Shown here: positions 1 to 6,172 of the stretch, in pieces
Numbering within the stretch: position 1 is the stretch's first letter
Layout: every line of letters starts with the position of its first letter
Source of the DNA: an uncultured Phascolarctobacterium sp.
GTDB taxonomy: Bacteria; Bacillota; Negativicutes; Acidaminococcales; Acidaminococcaceae
DNA length: 24,719 nt
Direction: 5' to 3'
Assembly: GCA_900544885.1 (NCBI GenBank)
Contig: UQWU01000025.1
Coordinates: 1-24,719, forward strand
Notes under the pieces: model-generated
The model's input: only the letters and a program-made list of their open reading frames with translations
What the model was told of the DNA's origin: nothing
The model's database searches: none
Position numbers and translations under genes: made by a program

Positions 1-136
1 AATTAAAATGTCTAGCCAACTGGCGGAGAGAATAACGTACAGATTTATTGGATAATATCCCCTGTAATTCTCTGCGGTCACCGTAAGAAAAATGTTTACC
101 TTTTGTGTGTTTTGTGGTATCTTGAGTATAGTCCAT
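1..136 (-). CDS. IS30 family transposase, N-terminal fragment (partial at window edge)
   Basis: An open frame of 45 codons starts at ATG 136 after a strong ribosome binding site (AGGAGG, minus strand, 150-145). The translation includes KHFSYGDRRELQGIL, followed by KSVRYSLRQLARHFN. This resembles the N-terminal helix-turn-helix of IS30 transposases, which begin with a basic stretch, then an R-x-x-I/L helix, then a 'R-LA--L--S' recognition helix. The DDE catalytic core would lie beyond the left edge, so activity cannot be judged. The start codon lies inside a perfect 14-bp inverted repeat (see the separate entry). The family assignment rests on this short N-terminus only. Another IS with a similar helix-turn-helix is possible but less likely. 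Confidence 0.6.
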   Translation of the reverse strand, partial: MDYTQDTTKHTKGKHFSYGDRRELQGILSNKSVRYSLRQLARHFN

Positions 137-204
137 TGTGATTGCCTCCTTGTAAGTTTTGTGTAGTAGCTTAATTTTAACATGAAGAGGTCACAATGGA
201 CTAT
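128..204. repeat. perfect 14-bp inverted repeat across the transposase start codon
   Basis: Positions 128-141 (ATAGTCCATTGTGA) are the exact reverse complement of 191-204 (TCACAATGGACTAT), with 49 bases between. The inner arm covers the first three transposase codons. The ribosome binding site lies just inside the loop. Confidence 0.85.
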
Positions 205-250
205 TTTTATTCTGTTTTCAAGGTGTGCAATTTCATTTTACAATGAACCA

Positions 251-1057
251 TTATTTTTTAACATTTTTTTTACTGCTTTGTGCTTGTTTATGTTTTTCGC
301 TCCAACCACAGTAAATAAAGCAGGATAAAGCTATGATAAAGAAGCCTAAACTAGTAGCCTGTGCAGATTTTAAACCGAATAGCCATGGCTCTGCATAATC
401 ACCACGCAGCATTTCTAAAAAGAAACGAACTACGGAATAAAGCATAGCATACATACATAAAGCTTGACCGCGAGCATGTTTAGTAGTACGGAATAAGAGT
501 AATAGGGCAAAGATGACAATATCTAATTGGCTTTCCCATACCTCTGCAGGCCACAACGGAGTAGGTCCGTAAGTTTTGTAAGCAAGAGTACCTTCCGGAT
601 AGAGCAGACCGAAATTACCTCCTGTCGGAGTGCCGAAAGCATCTCCGTTGAGCAGATTCGCCATACGCCCGATTGATTGGCCGATCAACAATGCCGGTGC
701 TACAATGTCGGCAAAAGCCAGCCAGTCGATATTATGCTTTTTGCAATAAACGATGCCTGCTAACACGCCGGCAACAATGCCTCCTTGAATAGCCATACCG
801 CCTTGCCAGACAAAAGGGATTTCTAATAAATGATTACTATAATACTCCCAGTCAAAGAAAAATACGTCCCAGAGACGTCCGCCGATTAAGCCGGCAAAGC
901 CACCATAAATACCGATGTCTAAAACATGTTCATGCCAACGACCGTCCTGTTTAGCTAAAAAATAAGCAGTACCGGTTGCTAAAAAAATCGCTGTACAGAG
1001 CATAAGTCCATACATGCGGATGGGAAAATCACCGATAAAAAATAAATATTGATGCAT
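251..1057 (-). CDS. lgt: prolipoprotein diacylglyceryl transferase
   Basis: Lgt moves diacylglycerol from phosphatidylglycerol onto the lipobox cysteine of prolipoproteins at the cytoplasmic membrane, the first step of lipoprotein maturation. The 268-aa protein has the family length and about seven hydrophobic segments. The signature GRMANLLNGDAFG (about residues 130-142) carries the conserved arginine, and VVRFFLEMLRGD near residue 215 carries the C-terminal arginine region. In the second conserved block, GGMAIQGGI (87-95), Gln91 stands where many homologues have His or Tyr. The start at 1057 is set by AGGAGG eight bases upstream. It appears monocistronic in this window. Any transcript reading past its stop would enter the insertion sequence. 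Confidence 0.95.
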   Translation of the reverse strand: MHQYLFFIGDFPIRMYGLMLCTAIFLATGTAYFLAKQDGRWHEHVLDIGIYGGFAGLIGGRLWDVFFFDWEYYSNHLLEIPFVWQGGMAIQGGIVAGVLAGIVYCKKHNIDWLAFADIVAPALLIGQSIGRMANLLNGDAFGTPTGGNFGLLYPEGTLAYKTYGPTPLWPAEVWESQLDIVIFALLLLFRTTKHARGQALCMYAMLYSVVRFFLEMLRGDYAEPWLFGLKSAQATSLGFFIIALSCFIYCGWSEKHKQAQSSKKNVKK

Positions 1058-1188
1058 TTTTTCCTCCTAATGCAGAATTTGTTGCTAGACTTTTATTTTA
1101 ACACATTTAAAATATTTTAGCAGTGTTTCTAAGGAAAAACTTATATTACTATATAATGAAATGAAGATTGGTCGTGTTCCAGTCGAGG

Positions 1189-1211
1189 AGTGCTAGGATA
1201 GTACTTTTTTT
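1189..1211 (+). terminator. terminator-like hairpin with no gene before it
   Basis: AGTGCTA (1189-1195) pairs with TAGTACT (1199-1205) over a 3-base loop, with one G-U pair, and is followed by seven T (1205-1211). A TATAAT box at 1152-1157 lies about 30 bases upstream, so a very short transcript could begin and end here. The stem is short. Confidence 0.4.
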
Positions 1212-1237
1212 GACAACTTCATAATGCAGTAGTAAAG

Positions 1238-1279
1238 CTTGCCCTTTGAACAACCAGCAAGTAAACATCAAAGGGAGGG
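1238..1279 (+). promoter_or_regulatory. candidate pseudoknot or alternating helix masking a ribosome binding site
   Basis: CTTGC (1238-1242) can pair with GCAAG (1257-1261), and CCCTTTG (1242-1248) with CAAAGGG (1269-1275). The two helices interleave, so they either form an H-type pseudoknot or exclude each other. The second helix covers AAGGGAGGG (1271-1279), which looks like a ribosome binding site. I could not match this to a known riboswitch class. Confidence 0.4.
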
Positions 1280-1285
1280 TTTTAT

Positions 1286-1315
1286 TTTGTCAGAAAGGGG
1301 ATTTTTTCTGACAAA
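1286..1315. repeat. perfect 11-bp inverted repeat upstream of the oadA promoter
   Basis: TTTGTCAGAAA (1286-1296) and TTTCTGACAAA (1305-1315) are exact reverse complements separated by 8 bases. The dyad centre lies about 57 bases upstream of the expected start of transcription of the downstream promoter. That position would suit an activator site, though an RNA hairpin is also possible. Confidence 0.6.
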
Positions 1316-1355
1316 TAGATATTGTATACAGTATGCATTGTATGCTATAATATAA
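1287..1355 (+). CDS. possible 22-residue leader peptide
   Basis: A TTG codon at 1287 lies eight bases after GGGAGG (1273-1278). It opens a 22-codon frame that reads MSERGFFLTNRYCIQYALYA, then two isoleucines, ending at TAA 1353-1355. The end of the frame overlaps the -10 box of the downstream promoter. I recognise no family. The C-terminal part loosely recalls the N-terminus of Rrf2-type regulators, which is too short to rely on. A coding role is supported only by the ribosome binding site spacing. It could be a leader peptide, a gene remnant or chance. Confidence 0.25.
   Translation: MSERGFFLTNRYCIQYALYAII
1322..1351 (+). promoter_or_regulatory. promoter of the carboxyltransferase gene with GTATRC repeats
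   Basis: TTGTAT (1322-1327), an 18-bp spacer and TATAAT (1346-1351) preceded by TGC make an extended -10 promoter. The spacer holds three direct copies of GTATRC, at 1324, 1331 and 1340. The first lies within the palindrome TGTATACA (1323-1330), a core seen in some GntR-type operators. Confidence 0.65.
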
Positions 1356-1428
1356 AAAGAGTAGACTATTTAGTGTATTAAAGTACTGCTCTGTTAATTT
1401 TAATTTTTTTTTGATGAGGAGATTACTA

Positions 1429-2796
1429 ATGGAACAAAAGCCCGTAAAAATTGTCGAAACTGTTTTACGTGACGGACATCAGTCACTTGCTGCTACAAGA
1501 ATGCGTATGAAAGATATGCTGCCTATTCTTGACCAATTGGATAATGCCGGTTACTATGCTTTAGAAGCCTGGGGCGGCGCCACCTTTGATTCCTGCCTGC
1601 GTTTCTTGAACGAAGATCCGTGGGAACGTCTGCGCACCTTGAAAAAACACTTGCGTAAAACTCCTATTCAGATGCTTTTGCGTGGCCAAAATATTCTTGG
1701 TTATAACCACTATGCTGATGACGTTGTACGTGAATTTGTTAACCGTTCTGTAGATAACGGCGTTTCCATTATCCGTATTTTCGATGCACTGAACGATACA
1801 CGTAATTTGGAATGTGCTATGCGCGCTGCTAAAGAAGCTGGTGCTCATGTACAAGGCTGTATTGTTTACACCATCAGCCCCTACCACCAGGATAGCGATT
1901 TTGTTAAGCTGGGTAAAGAATTGGCACAAATGGGTGCTGATTCCATCTGCATTAAAGATATGGCTGGTCTGCTGCGTCCCTATGCTGCTGAAAGCTTGAT
2001 TCGTAACCTGAAAGCAGAAATTAATCTGCCCATCGATTTACATACACATTTCACCAGCGGTATGGGAGATATGACTTATCTGAAGGCTATCGAAGCAGGT
2101 GTAGATATGATTGATACTGCACTTTCTCCGTTTGCTGAATCTACCAGCCAACCTTGCACTGAATCTATGGTTGCTACCTTGCAAGGCACTTCCTATGATA
2201 CAGGTTTAGACCTGGCACAGCTACACGATTTTGCCGATTATTTCAAAGGCGTACGTGCGGACCTGATTAATGACTTTAACCTGAAAGCAAGTATTCCTAT
2301 CGACCCTAAGGTTCTGACATTCCAGATTCCGGGCGGTATGCTTTCCAACCTGCTCAACCAAATGAAAGAAATGGGCGTTGCTGATAAATATCCGCAATTA
2401 CTGGAAGAAATGCCGCGTGTACGTGCAGAACTTGGTTATCCGCCGCTGGTTACTCCGACTAGCCAGATTGTAGGTTCCATGTCCGTACTGAACGTTGCTT
2501 TAGGTCGCTATAAAATGATTCCTCGTGAAGTTAAGGATTTAATTCTTGGCAAATATGGCCGCACTCCGGCTCCCGTAGATCCTGCTGTACGCAAACTGGC
2601 TATTGGTGATGCACCGCAAATCGACCATCGTCCTGCTGATGATATCCAACCGCAAATGAAACGATTGCGTGAAAAACTGGCTGAAGAGGGTTTCCCAAAT
2701 GCACCTGTAGAGGATGTATTAAGCTATGCACTGTTCCCTGAGGTTACATTGAACTTCCTGCGTCATAGCAATATCAGTAGCCATCTTCACGACTAA
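1429..2796 (+). CDS. oadA: biotin-dependent carboxyltransferase subunit (oxaloacetate decarboxylase alpha / pyruvate carboxylase B type), without biotinyl domain
   Basis: The enzyme transfers CO2 between a keto acid (pyruvate/oxaloacetate) and biotin; in Negativicutes this chemistry serves oxaloacetate decarboxylation or the succinate-propionate route. The HMGL-like TIM barrel shows RDGHQS (14-19, metal-binding Asp15), ALEAWGGATFD (44-54), LRGQNILGYNHYADD (84-98), the active-site lysine in IKDMAG (Lys176) and the metal-binding HTH (205-207). A conserved PYC/OADA extension follows. The protein ends at 455 residues with no MKM biotinylation motif, whereas fused OadA proteins are near 590. A separate biotin carrier must therefore be encoded elsewhere. 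I chose ATG 1429 because GAGGAG lies seven bases before it; the frame extends to a TTG at 1411 that has no such support. oadA versus pycB cannot be decided from this sequence alone. Confidence 0.85.
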   Translation: MEQKPVKIVETVLRDGHQSLAATRMRMKDMLPILDQLDNAGYYALEAWGGATFDSCLRFLNEDPWERLRTLKKHLRKTPIQMLLRGQNILGYNHYADDVVREFVNRSVDNGVSIIRIFDALNDTRNLECAMRAAKEAGAHVQGCIVYTISPYHQDSDFVKLGKELAQMGADSICIKDMAGLLRPYAAESLIRNLKAEINLPIDLHTHFTSGMGDMTYLKAIEAGVDMIDTALSPFAESTSQPCTESMVATLQGTSYDTGLDLAQLHDFADYFKGVRADLINDFNLKASIPIDPKVLTFQIPGGMLSNLLNQMKEMGVADKYPQLLEEMPRVRAELGYPPLVTPTSQIVGSMSVLNVALGRYKMIPREVKDLILGKYGRTPAPVDPAVRKLAIGDAPQIDHRPADDIQPQMKRLREKLAEEGFPNAPVEDVLSYALFPEVTLNFLRHSNISSHLHD

Positions 2797-2825
2797 GCTG
2801 AAATTTAATCTTACACCAACATATA

Positions 2826-2863
2826 AAGTCCCCTGCTTATTGCAAAAAGTAGGGGGCTTTTGC
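2826..2863 (+). terminator. intrinsic terminator of the carboxyltransferase gene
   Basis: AAGTCCCCTGC (2826-2836) pairs over 11 positions with GTAGGGGGCTT (2849-2859), with two G-U pairs, and is followed by TTTGCTTT. It starts 30 bases after the stop codon. Confidence 0.8.
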
Positions 2864-2921
2864 TTTATATAATTAATTATTATGGCTTGTAAACGGGCGG
2901 TTGGTAGATTGCTCATCGGTT

Positions 2922-2966
2922 GAAAAAAATAACCCCTACACTGTGATGACAGTAGCAAGGGTTATT
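2922..2966 (-). terminator. intrinsic terminator of the TDT transporter gene
   Basis: On the minus strand AATAACCC pairs with GGGTTATT, with an inner ACTGT/ACAGT helix, and TTATTTTTTT follows. It lies 28 bases past the transporter stop codon. Confidence 0.75.
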
Positions 2967-2993
2967 TATAGAAAATTTAATATGGATAGCTAT

Positions 2994-3917
2994 TTAAGCA
3001 ATCTGCAACTGTTTTCTGAAGAAGTTGAGATAATGAATGGTTACATAAACAACAATACAGGTAGCACAGATTGCTTCAAATACATATAAGCAGTAGAAGA
3101 AGTCATGCAGAAGTACACCCATAGATGCATAATAAGCTAAACTCTGTTTGAGGGCGATAGCAGTAATAACAAAAGGGAAAGTAAAGGCTGCGTAGCTAGG
3201 ATAGAAGGGCAGACGCAGCAGCTTTGGCATCAGGCTGAGGATGAAGAAAAACAGCAGCTGGGCGCAAATCTGCATTATGGTAATCATCAAAAAGCTTTTT
3301 TCGGGGATTACAGCAAAATAACCGGCCAAGCTGAGGCTCATAGGAGCAGTGTAAATGCAGATTAAAGGCTTAACAGCAGCTTCTTGCGGTGGCATTTTAA
3401 TATAACGATAGGTTACTAGCAGTAATAAAAGCATATAAGCGGCAAAGCCGAAATAAAAAATATAGATACCTAATTGAATGCAGTTAAATACAGGTGATGT
3501 AACGGCGCCGACAACAATACCTACATAAGCAATGAAGTAGGTAGGAAAGACATTTTTCATTTCCAGATTCATAACAAAGTTTTTGCTGAACCAAATGATA
3601 AGGATAATGTGGGCGGCAACAGCAAGACACCATACTGCTTTGCTTAAAACGGGTAGAACAGGTGCAACGTAGGTGCATAATTGCATGGTTGCCATAAAGA
3701 AGGTAGCAAAGACACTGCCTAAAACGGGATTGCCTTTTAAATCAGCATGGACTAGCTTCGGATATTTAATTATTTTAGCAAAGAGTAATGCACCTAATAA
3801 AGCTGAAAGGATACCGCAGATTATTTTAACGATTATGGAGTATGGTGCCAAAAGGTTACCTAGAGCAGCCAGACCGAGCATTACACCGGCAGTAGGAATA
3901 GGAATGTTTTTTATCAT
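2994..3917 (-). CDS. TDT/SLAC1 family membrane transporter (TehA-like)
   Basis: A 307-aa integral membrane protein with about ten hydrophobic segments. It opens with the IPIPTAGVMLGLAALG block typical of the tellurite-resistance/dicarboxylate transporter (TDT) family, which includes TehA, SLAC1 anion channels, Mae1 and the sulfite exporter Ssu1. The frame extends to a GTG at 3965, but that codon has no ribosome binding site. ATG 3917 has AGAAGG about ten bases upstream and begins right before the conserved block, so I use it. The gene diverges from a LysR regulator across about 116 bp, which suggests control by that regulator. The substrate cannot be read from the sequence. A small anion such as sulfite is a reasonable guess given the regulator type. 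Confidence 0.8.
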   Translation of the reverse strand: MIKNIPIPTAGVMLGLAALGNLLAPYSIIVKIICGILSALLGALLFAKIIKYPKLVHADLKGNPVLGSVFATFFMATMQLCTYVAPVLPVLSKAVWCLAVAAHIILIIWFSKNFVMNLEMKNVFPTYFIAYVGIVVGAVTSPVFNCIQLGIYIFYFGFAAYMLLLLLVTYRYIKMPPQEAAVKPLICIYTAPMSLSLAGYFAVIPEKSFLMITIMQICAQLLFFFILSLMPKLLRLPFYPSYAAFTFPFVITAIALKQSLAYYASMGVLLHDFFYCLYVFEAICATCIVVYVTIHYLNFFRKQLQIA

Positions 3918-3956
3918 CTTTATAAAACCTTCTTTCGTAAAATTATCAATAGGTAT

Positions 3957-3985
3957 ATAATACACTTAAGTGAATAATTAGTAAA
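3957..3985 (-). promoter_or_regulatory. transporter promoter with a palindromic operator in the spacer
   Basis: On the minus strand TTTACT (3985-3980), a 17-bp spacer and TATTAT (3962-3957) form a promoter. The palindrome CACTTAAGTG (3963-3972) fills the -10 side of the spacer. A TATAAT box for the opposite gene lies at 3998-4003 on the plus strand. Confidence 0.55.
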
Positions 3986-4033
3986 ATGAATATTTATTAT
4001 AATAATTATTACAAATATTAATGAGGTGTAAGA

Positions 4034-4927
4034 ATGTTTATTGAATTACAGACATTTATCGAAGTTGTAGATGCACAAAGTTTTACTAAAGCAGGTGAGC
4101 TTCTGAATATTTCACAGCCTACTGTCAGCTTACATATTAAACGTTTAGAAGAATATTTTGCTGAAAAATTCATTTTGCGCAGCAAGAAACAGAAAAAATT
4201 GATTATTACTCCAGCGGGTGAGCGATTATATCATCAAGCCAAGAAGTTGCAGGCAGAGTGGAGTTATACAAAAAAATATGTCAAAAATGATTTGAGTTTT
4301 GTCGCGGGCAGACTGCAAATAGGTGCTAGTTTGACTATCGGTGAATACTTTCTGCCGGAATTTCTGGGTATTTTTAATAAGAAATATCCTTATATTAATG
4401 TGATGGTGGAGATGGGGAATACTACACATATGTCTGATTTATTGAAGGCTTATAAATTAGATTTGGCGGTTGTAGAGGGTACTGTTGTTAGTGATAAATT
4501 AGAAAAGGAACATTTATTTAGAGATAAATTAGTGATTATTGCTCCGTTAGATTATAAAGAAAAAAATTGGAATGAAAATACTCGTTGGATTATTAGAGAA
4601 GCAGGGTCAGGTAGCCGTCTGCAGTGGGAATATTTAATTGGGGATAGCTTAACTAAGTTTCAATATACGCCTATAGTTATGAATACTAATTTTGCCGTAA
4701 AAGAGGCGGTGAAAAATGGTGTAGGCGTAGCACTTATTTCAGAATACATTGCTAAGATGGCTGAGGCTGGCAATGAAGTAAAGATTTTGCACCAGGCTGT
4801 GGAGGGAGAGCGCTTTTTTGATTTGCTTTTGCCTAAAAACGGTTTACGGGATAAGGTATTAGAGGTTTTTTGCTATGAATTAAAAAACTTCTTTAAGAAA
4901 AAAGAAGTTTCCTCCGCTAAGCAGTGA
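4034..4927 (+). CDS. LysR family transcriptional regulator (CysL/YeiE-like)
   Basis: The 297-aa protein has the usual LysR length. The N-terminal winged helix-turn-helix spans about residues 3-60 (FIEVVDAQSFTKAGELLNIS, then QPTVSLHIKRLE). The effector domain starts near residue 90 with LQIGASLTIGEYFLPEFLG, which recalls the CysL/YeiE/CbbR branch, and REAGSGSR near residue 190 fits that branch too. The start is supported by GAGGTG five bases before ATG 4034. It diverges from the TDT transporter, the classic arrangement for a LysR regulator and its target. In other bacteria members of this branch respond to sulfur or nitrogen metabolites, so sulfite or a related anion is a plausible effector; this is inference. 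Confidence 0.9.
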   Translation: MFIELQTFIEVVDAQSFTKAGELLNISQPTVSLHIKRLEEYFAEKFILRSKKQKKLIITPAGERLYHQAKKLQAEWSYTKKYVKNDLSFVAGRLQIGASLTIGEYFLPEFLGIFNKKYPYINVMVEMGNTTHMSDLLKAYKLDLAVVEGTVVSDKLEKEHLFRDKLVIIAPLDYKEKNWNENTRWIIREAGSGSRLQWEYLIGDSLTKFQYTPIVMNTNFAVKEAVKNGVGVALISEYIAKMAEAGNEVKILHQAVEGERFFDLLLPKNGLRDKVLEVFCYELKNFFKKKEVSSAKQ

Positions 4928-4962
4928 GTATAGACAGATATTCGTATTTGCGATAATATCAG

Positions 4963-4991
4963 AAAGTTCTATTTATCTAATAGAGCTTTTT
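4963..4991 (+). terminator. intrinsic terminator of the LysR gene
   Basis: AAAGTTCTATT (4963-4973) pairs with AATAGAGCTTT (4979-4989) over 11 positions with one G-U pair, and Ts follow. Confidence 0.75.
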
Positions 4992-5073
4992 GATTAACAG
5001 AAATACAGTTAAAATTATGTGATATAATGGTATTATAATTAGCGATTAGTTTGGGAGTGCATGGGTAAAAATA

Positions 5074-5082
5074 TGCTATAAT
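5074..5082 (+). promoter_or_regulatory. extended -10 promoter of the DUF2284 gene
   Basis: TGCTATAAT (5074-5082) is an extended -10 element 34 bases before the start codon. No good -35 box lies at normal spacing. Two further TATAAT boxes at 5023 and 5034 lack partners. Confidence 0.5.
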
Positions 5083-5116
5083 AAATTATATAAATTTGAC
5101 AAGGATGGTGTTATTG

Positions 5117-5683
5117 ATGGAAGAAAAATTATTATTGGATTTACAAAAGTTAGAAGATAAAGCGATTGAACAAGGTGCAACAGCTACTAAAGTAGTAGAG
5201 GTTGCTAAAATAAAAACAGGCTCTTGGACACATATGAAATGTCGCTACGGCTGCCCTAACTATGGTTCTAATCTTTGTTGTCCGCCATATGCACCTGACT
5301 ATGCAGAAACACAGCAATTTTTATCTGAATATAAATACGGTATTATTGTAGAGTTTACTATGGAGCTTGACGGTAAAGATATGGCAAGCTTTGCTGATAC
5401 AGATTTGAAAATGAGTAATGGGTTGCTGGAAATCTTATTGAATCTGGAAAAAGAAGCCTTCTTTATGAATCATTATCGTGCCTTTGCCTTAAAAGCAGGA
5501 CGTTGCCGTTTATGCGAAAAATGCAATCTGAAAAAATGTGTGAATCCGACAAAAGCACGTCCTTCCTTAGAAGCCTGCGGTATCGACGTTTTTGCACTGG
5601 CTAATGATAATGGTTTTGAGATGAAGGTTATTACCGGTCCTATCAAAGAATTAAAGATTTATGGTTTGGTGCTGGTAGAGTAA
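5117..5683 (+). CDS. DUF2284 predicted metal-binding protein
   Basis: The 188-aa cytosolic protein is rich in cysteine and matches the DUF2284 pattern. The N-terminal half has KCRYGCPNYGSNLCCPPYAP (about 43-62) and the C-terminal half has GRCRLCEKCNLKKC (about 130-143) followed by ARPSLEACGID. Such paired Cys clusters suggest metal or Fe-S binding, but the family's function is not established. The frame reaches a TTG at 5096. I chose ATG 5117, which has AAGGA about 11 bases upstream; an in-frame ATG at 5105 is possible but lacks a ribosome binding site. It has its own promoter and is followed 45 bp later by two unrecognised genes on the same strand. Confidence 0.85.
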   Translation: MEEKLLLDLQKLEDKAIEQGATATKVVEVAKIKTGSWTHMKCRYGCPNYGSNLCCPPYAPDYAETQQFLSEYKYGIIVEFTMELDGKDMASFADTDLKMSNGLLEILLNLEKEAFFMNHYRAFALKAGRCRLCEKCNLKKCVNPTKARPSLEACGIDVFALANDNGFEMKVITGPIKELKIYGLVLVE

Positions 5684-5728
5684 ACACTAAAATATTTTTG
5701 CAATACATTTTGAAGGAGTAGTAGTTTA

Positions 5729-6172
5729 ATGAAGCTTTTTATGACTTGGGTCCTTGTAATAGCAATACTTTTGGGAGGATATTTTTTTATTTATCCACAA
5801 TTTAATAGTGAACAAAACGAAAATCTTTCTTCTACAAAAATTAGTGCGGAGTCTAAAAAGATTTTAGCTGAGCAGGCTGTTTTAAATGTTGGTGATATTA
5901 AACCGGATATGAAGGATAAAGCTGTAACTGTCGTAGGCAAGGTTATTAATCTATCTCAAGGCAAAGGAATGATCTTTTGTACATTAAATGATGTTTACGC
6001 TAATCAACGCATTAAAGTTGTGGTTTTTCCTAAAACGGTAAAGAAACCTGAGGCTCATGCTGAAATTTTGCAAAACGAATTAAATAAGGATAAAGAGGTA
6101 TTTATTTACGGTAAAGTAGCTATTTATAAAGATGAGTTGGAAATAATAGCATTTAAGGTTTATACAAAATGA
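5729..6172 (+). CDS. membrane-anchored OB-fold-like protein, unrecognised
   Basis: The 147-aa product has one N-terminal hydrophobic segment (about 5-22, TWVLVIAILLGGYFFIYP), so it is membrane-anchored or secreted. From about residue 50 a pattern of alternating strands (AVTVVGKVINLSQGKGMIFC, then IKVVVFP, VFIYGKVAIYKDELEIIA) looks like an OB-fold of the kind found in nucleic-acid-binding 'tRNA anticodon' domains and in periplasmic YgiW-type proteins. I recognise no named family. The start has AAGGAG ten bases upstream. Its stop overlaps the next start (ATGA), so the two genes are translationally coupled and probably work together. The function is unknown. Confidence 0.7.
   Translation: MKLFMTWVLVIAILLGGYFFIYPQFNSEQNENLSSTKISAESKKILAEQAVLNVGDIKPDMKDKAVTVVGKVINLSQGKGMIFCTLNDVYANQRIKVVVFPKTVKKPEAHAEILQNELNKDKEVFIYGKVAIYKDELEIIAFKVYTK

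Larger units (their letters stand above)
1..245 (-). mobile_element. IS30-like insertion sequence, 5' end only
   Basis: The stretch holds the start of an IS30-family-like transposase plus its upstream region. The element runs off the left edge. Its outer end cannot be fixed because the partner terminal repeat is outside the window; I place it near 240-245 from the block at 220-243 (minus strand reads TTGTAAAATGAAATTGCACA), which looks like an IS terminal repeat. The lgt stop codon lies at 251, so the insertion would sit a few bases past lgt. It is in the same orientation as lgt, with no terminator visible between them. Confidence 0.6.
1058..1428. other. 371-bp intergenic region with structured leader candidates
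   Basis: No conserved protein gene is visible between lgt (minus) and the carboxyltransferase gene (plus). In order the stretch holds: a TATAAT box (1152-1157); an ATGAAG...CTTCAT pairing (1161-1166 with 1217-1222) enclosing a terminator-like hairpin (1189-1211); two pairings that could form a pseudoknot or alternate (1238-1275); a ribosome-binding-site-like sequence followed by a 22-codon frame (1287-1355); a 30-bp dyad (1286-1315); and the main promoter (1322-1351). The details are in separate entries. Confidence 0.6.

Noticed and set aside
1210..1215. Perfect TTGACA that could be a -35 box
   Set aside because: The hexamer at normal spacing (1233-1238, TAAAGC) is a poor -10, so I do not call a promoter.
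1561..1929. 122-codon open frame on the minus strand inside the carboxyltransferase gene
   Set aside because: It is antisense to strongly conserved coding sequence, has no ribosome binding site and matches no family; it mirrors the codon bias of the real gene.
2901..3089. 62-codon plus-strand frame between the carboxyltransferase gene and the transporter
   Set aside because: It covers the transporter's terminator and the antisense of its 3' end, and has no ribosome binding site or recognisable product.
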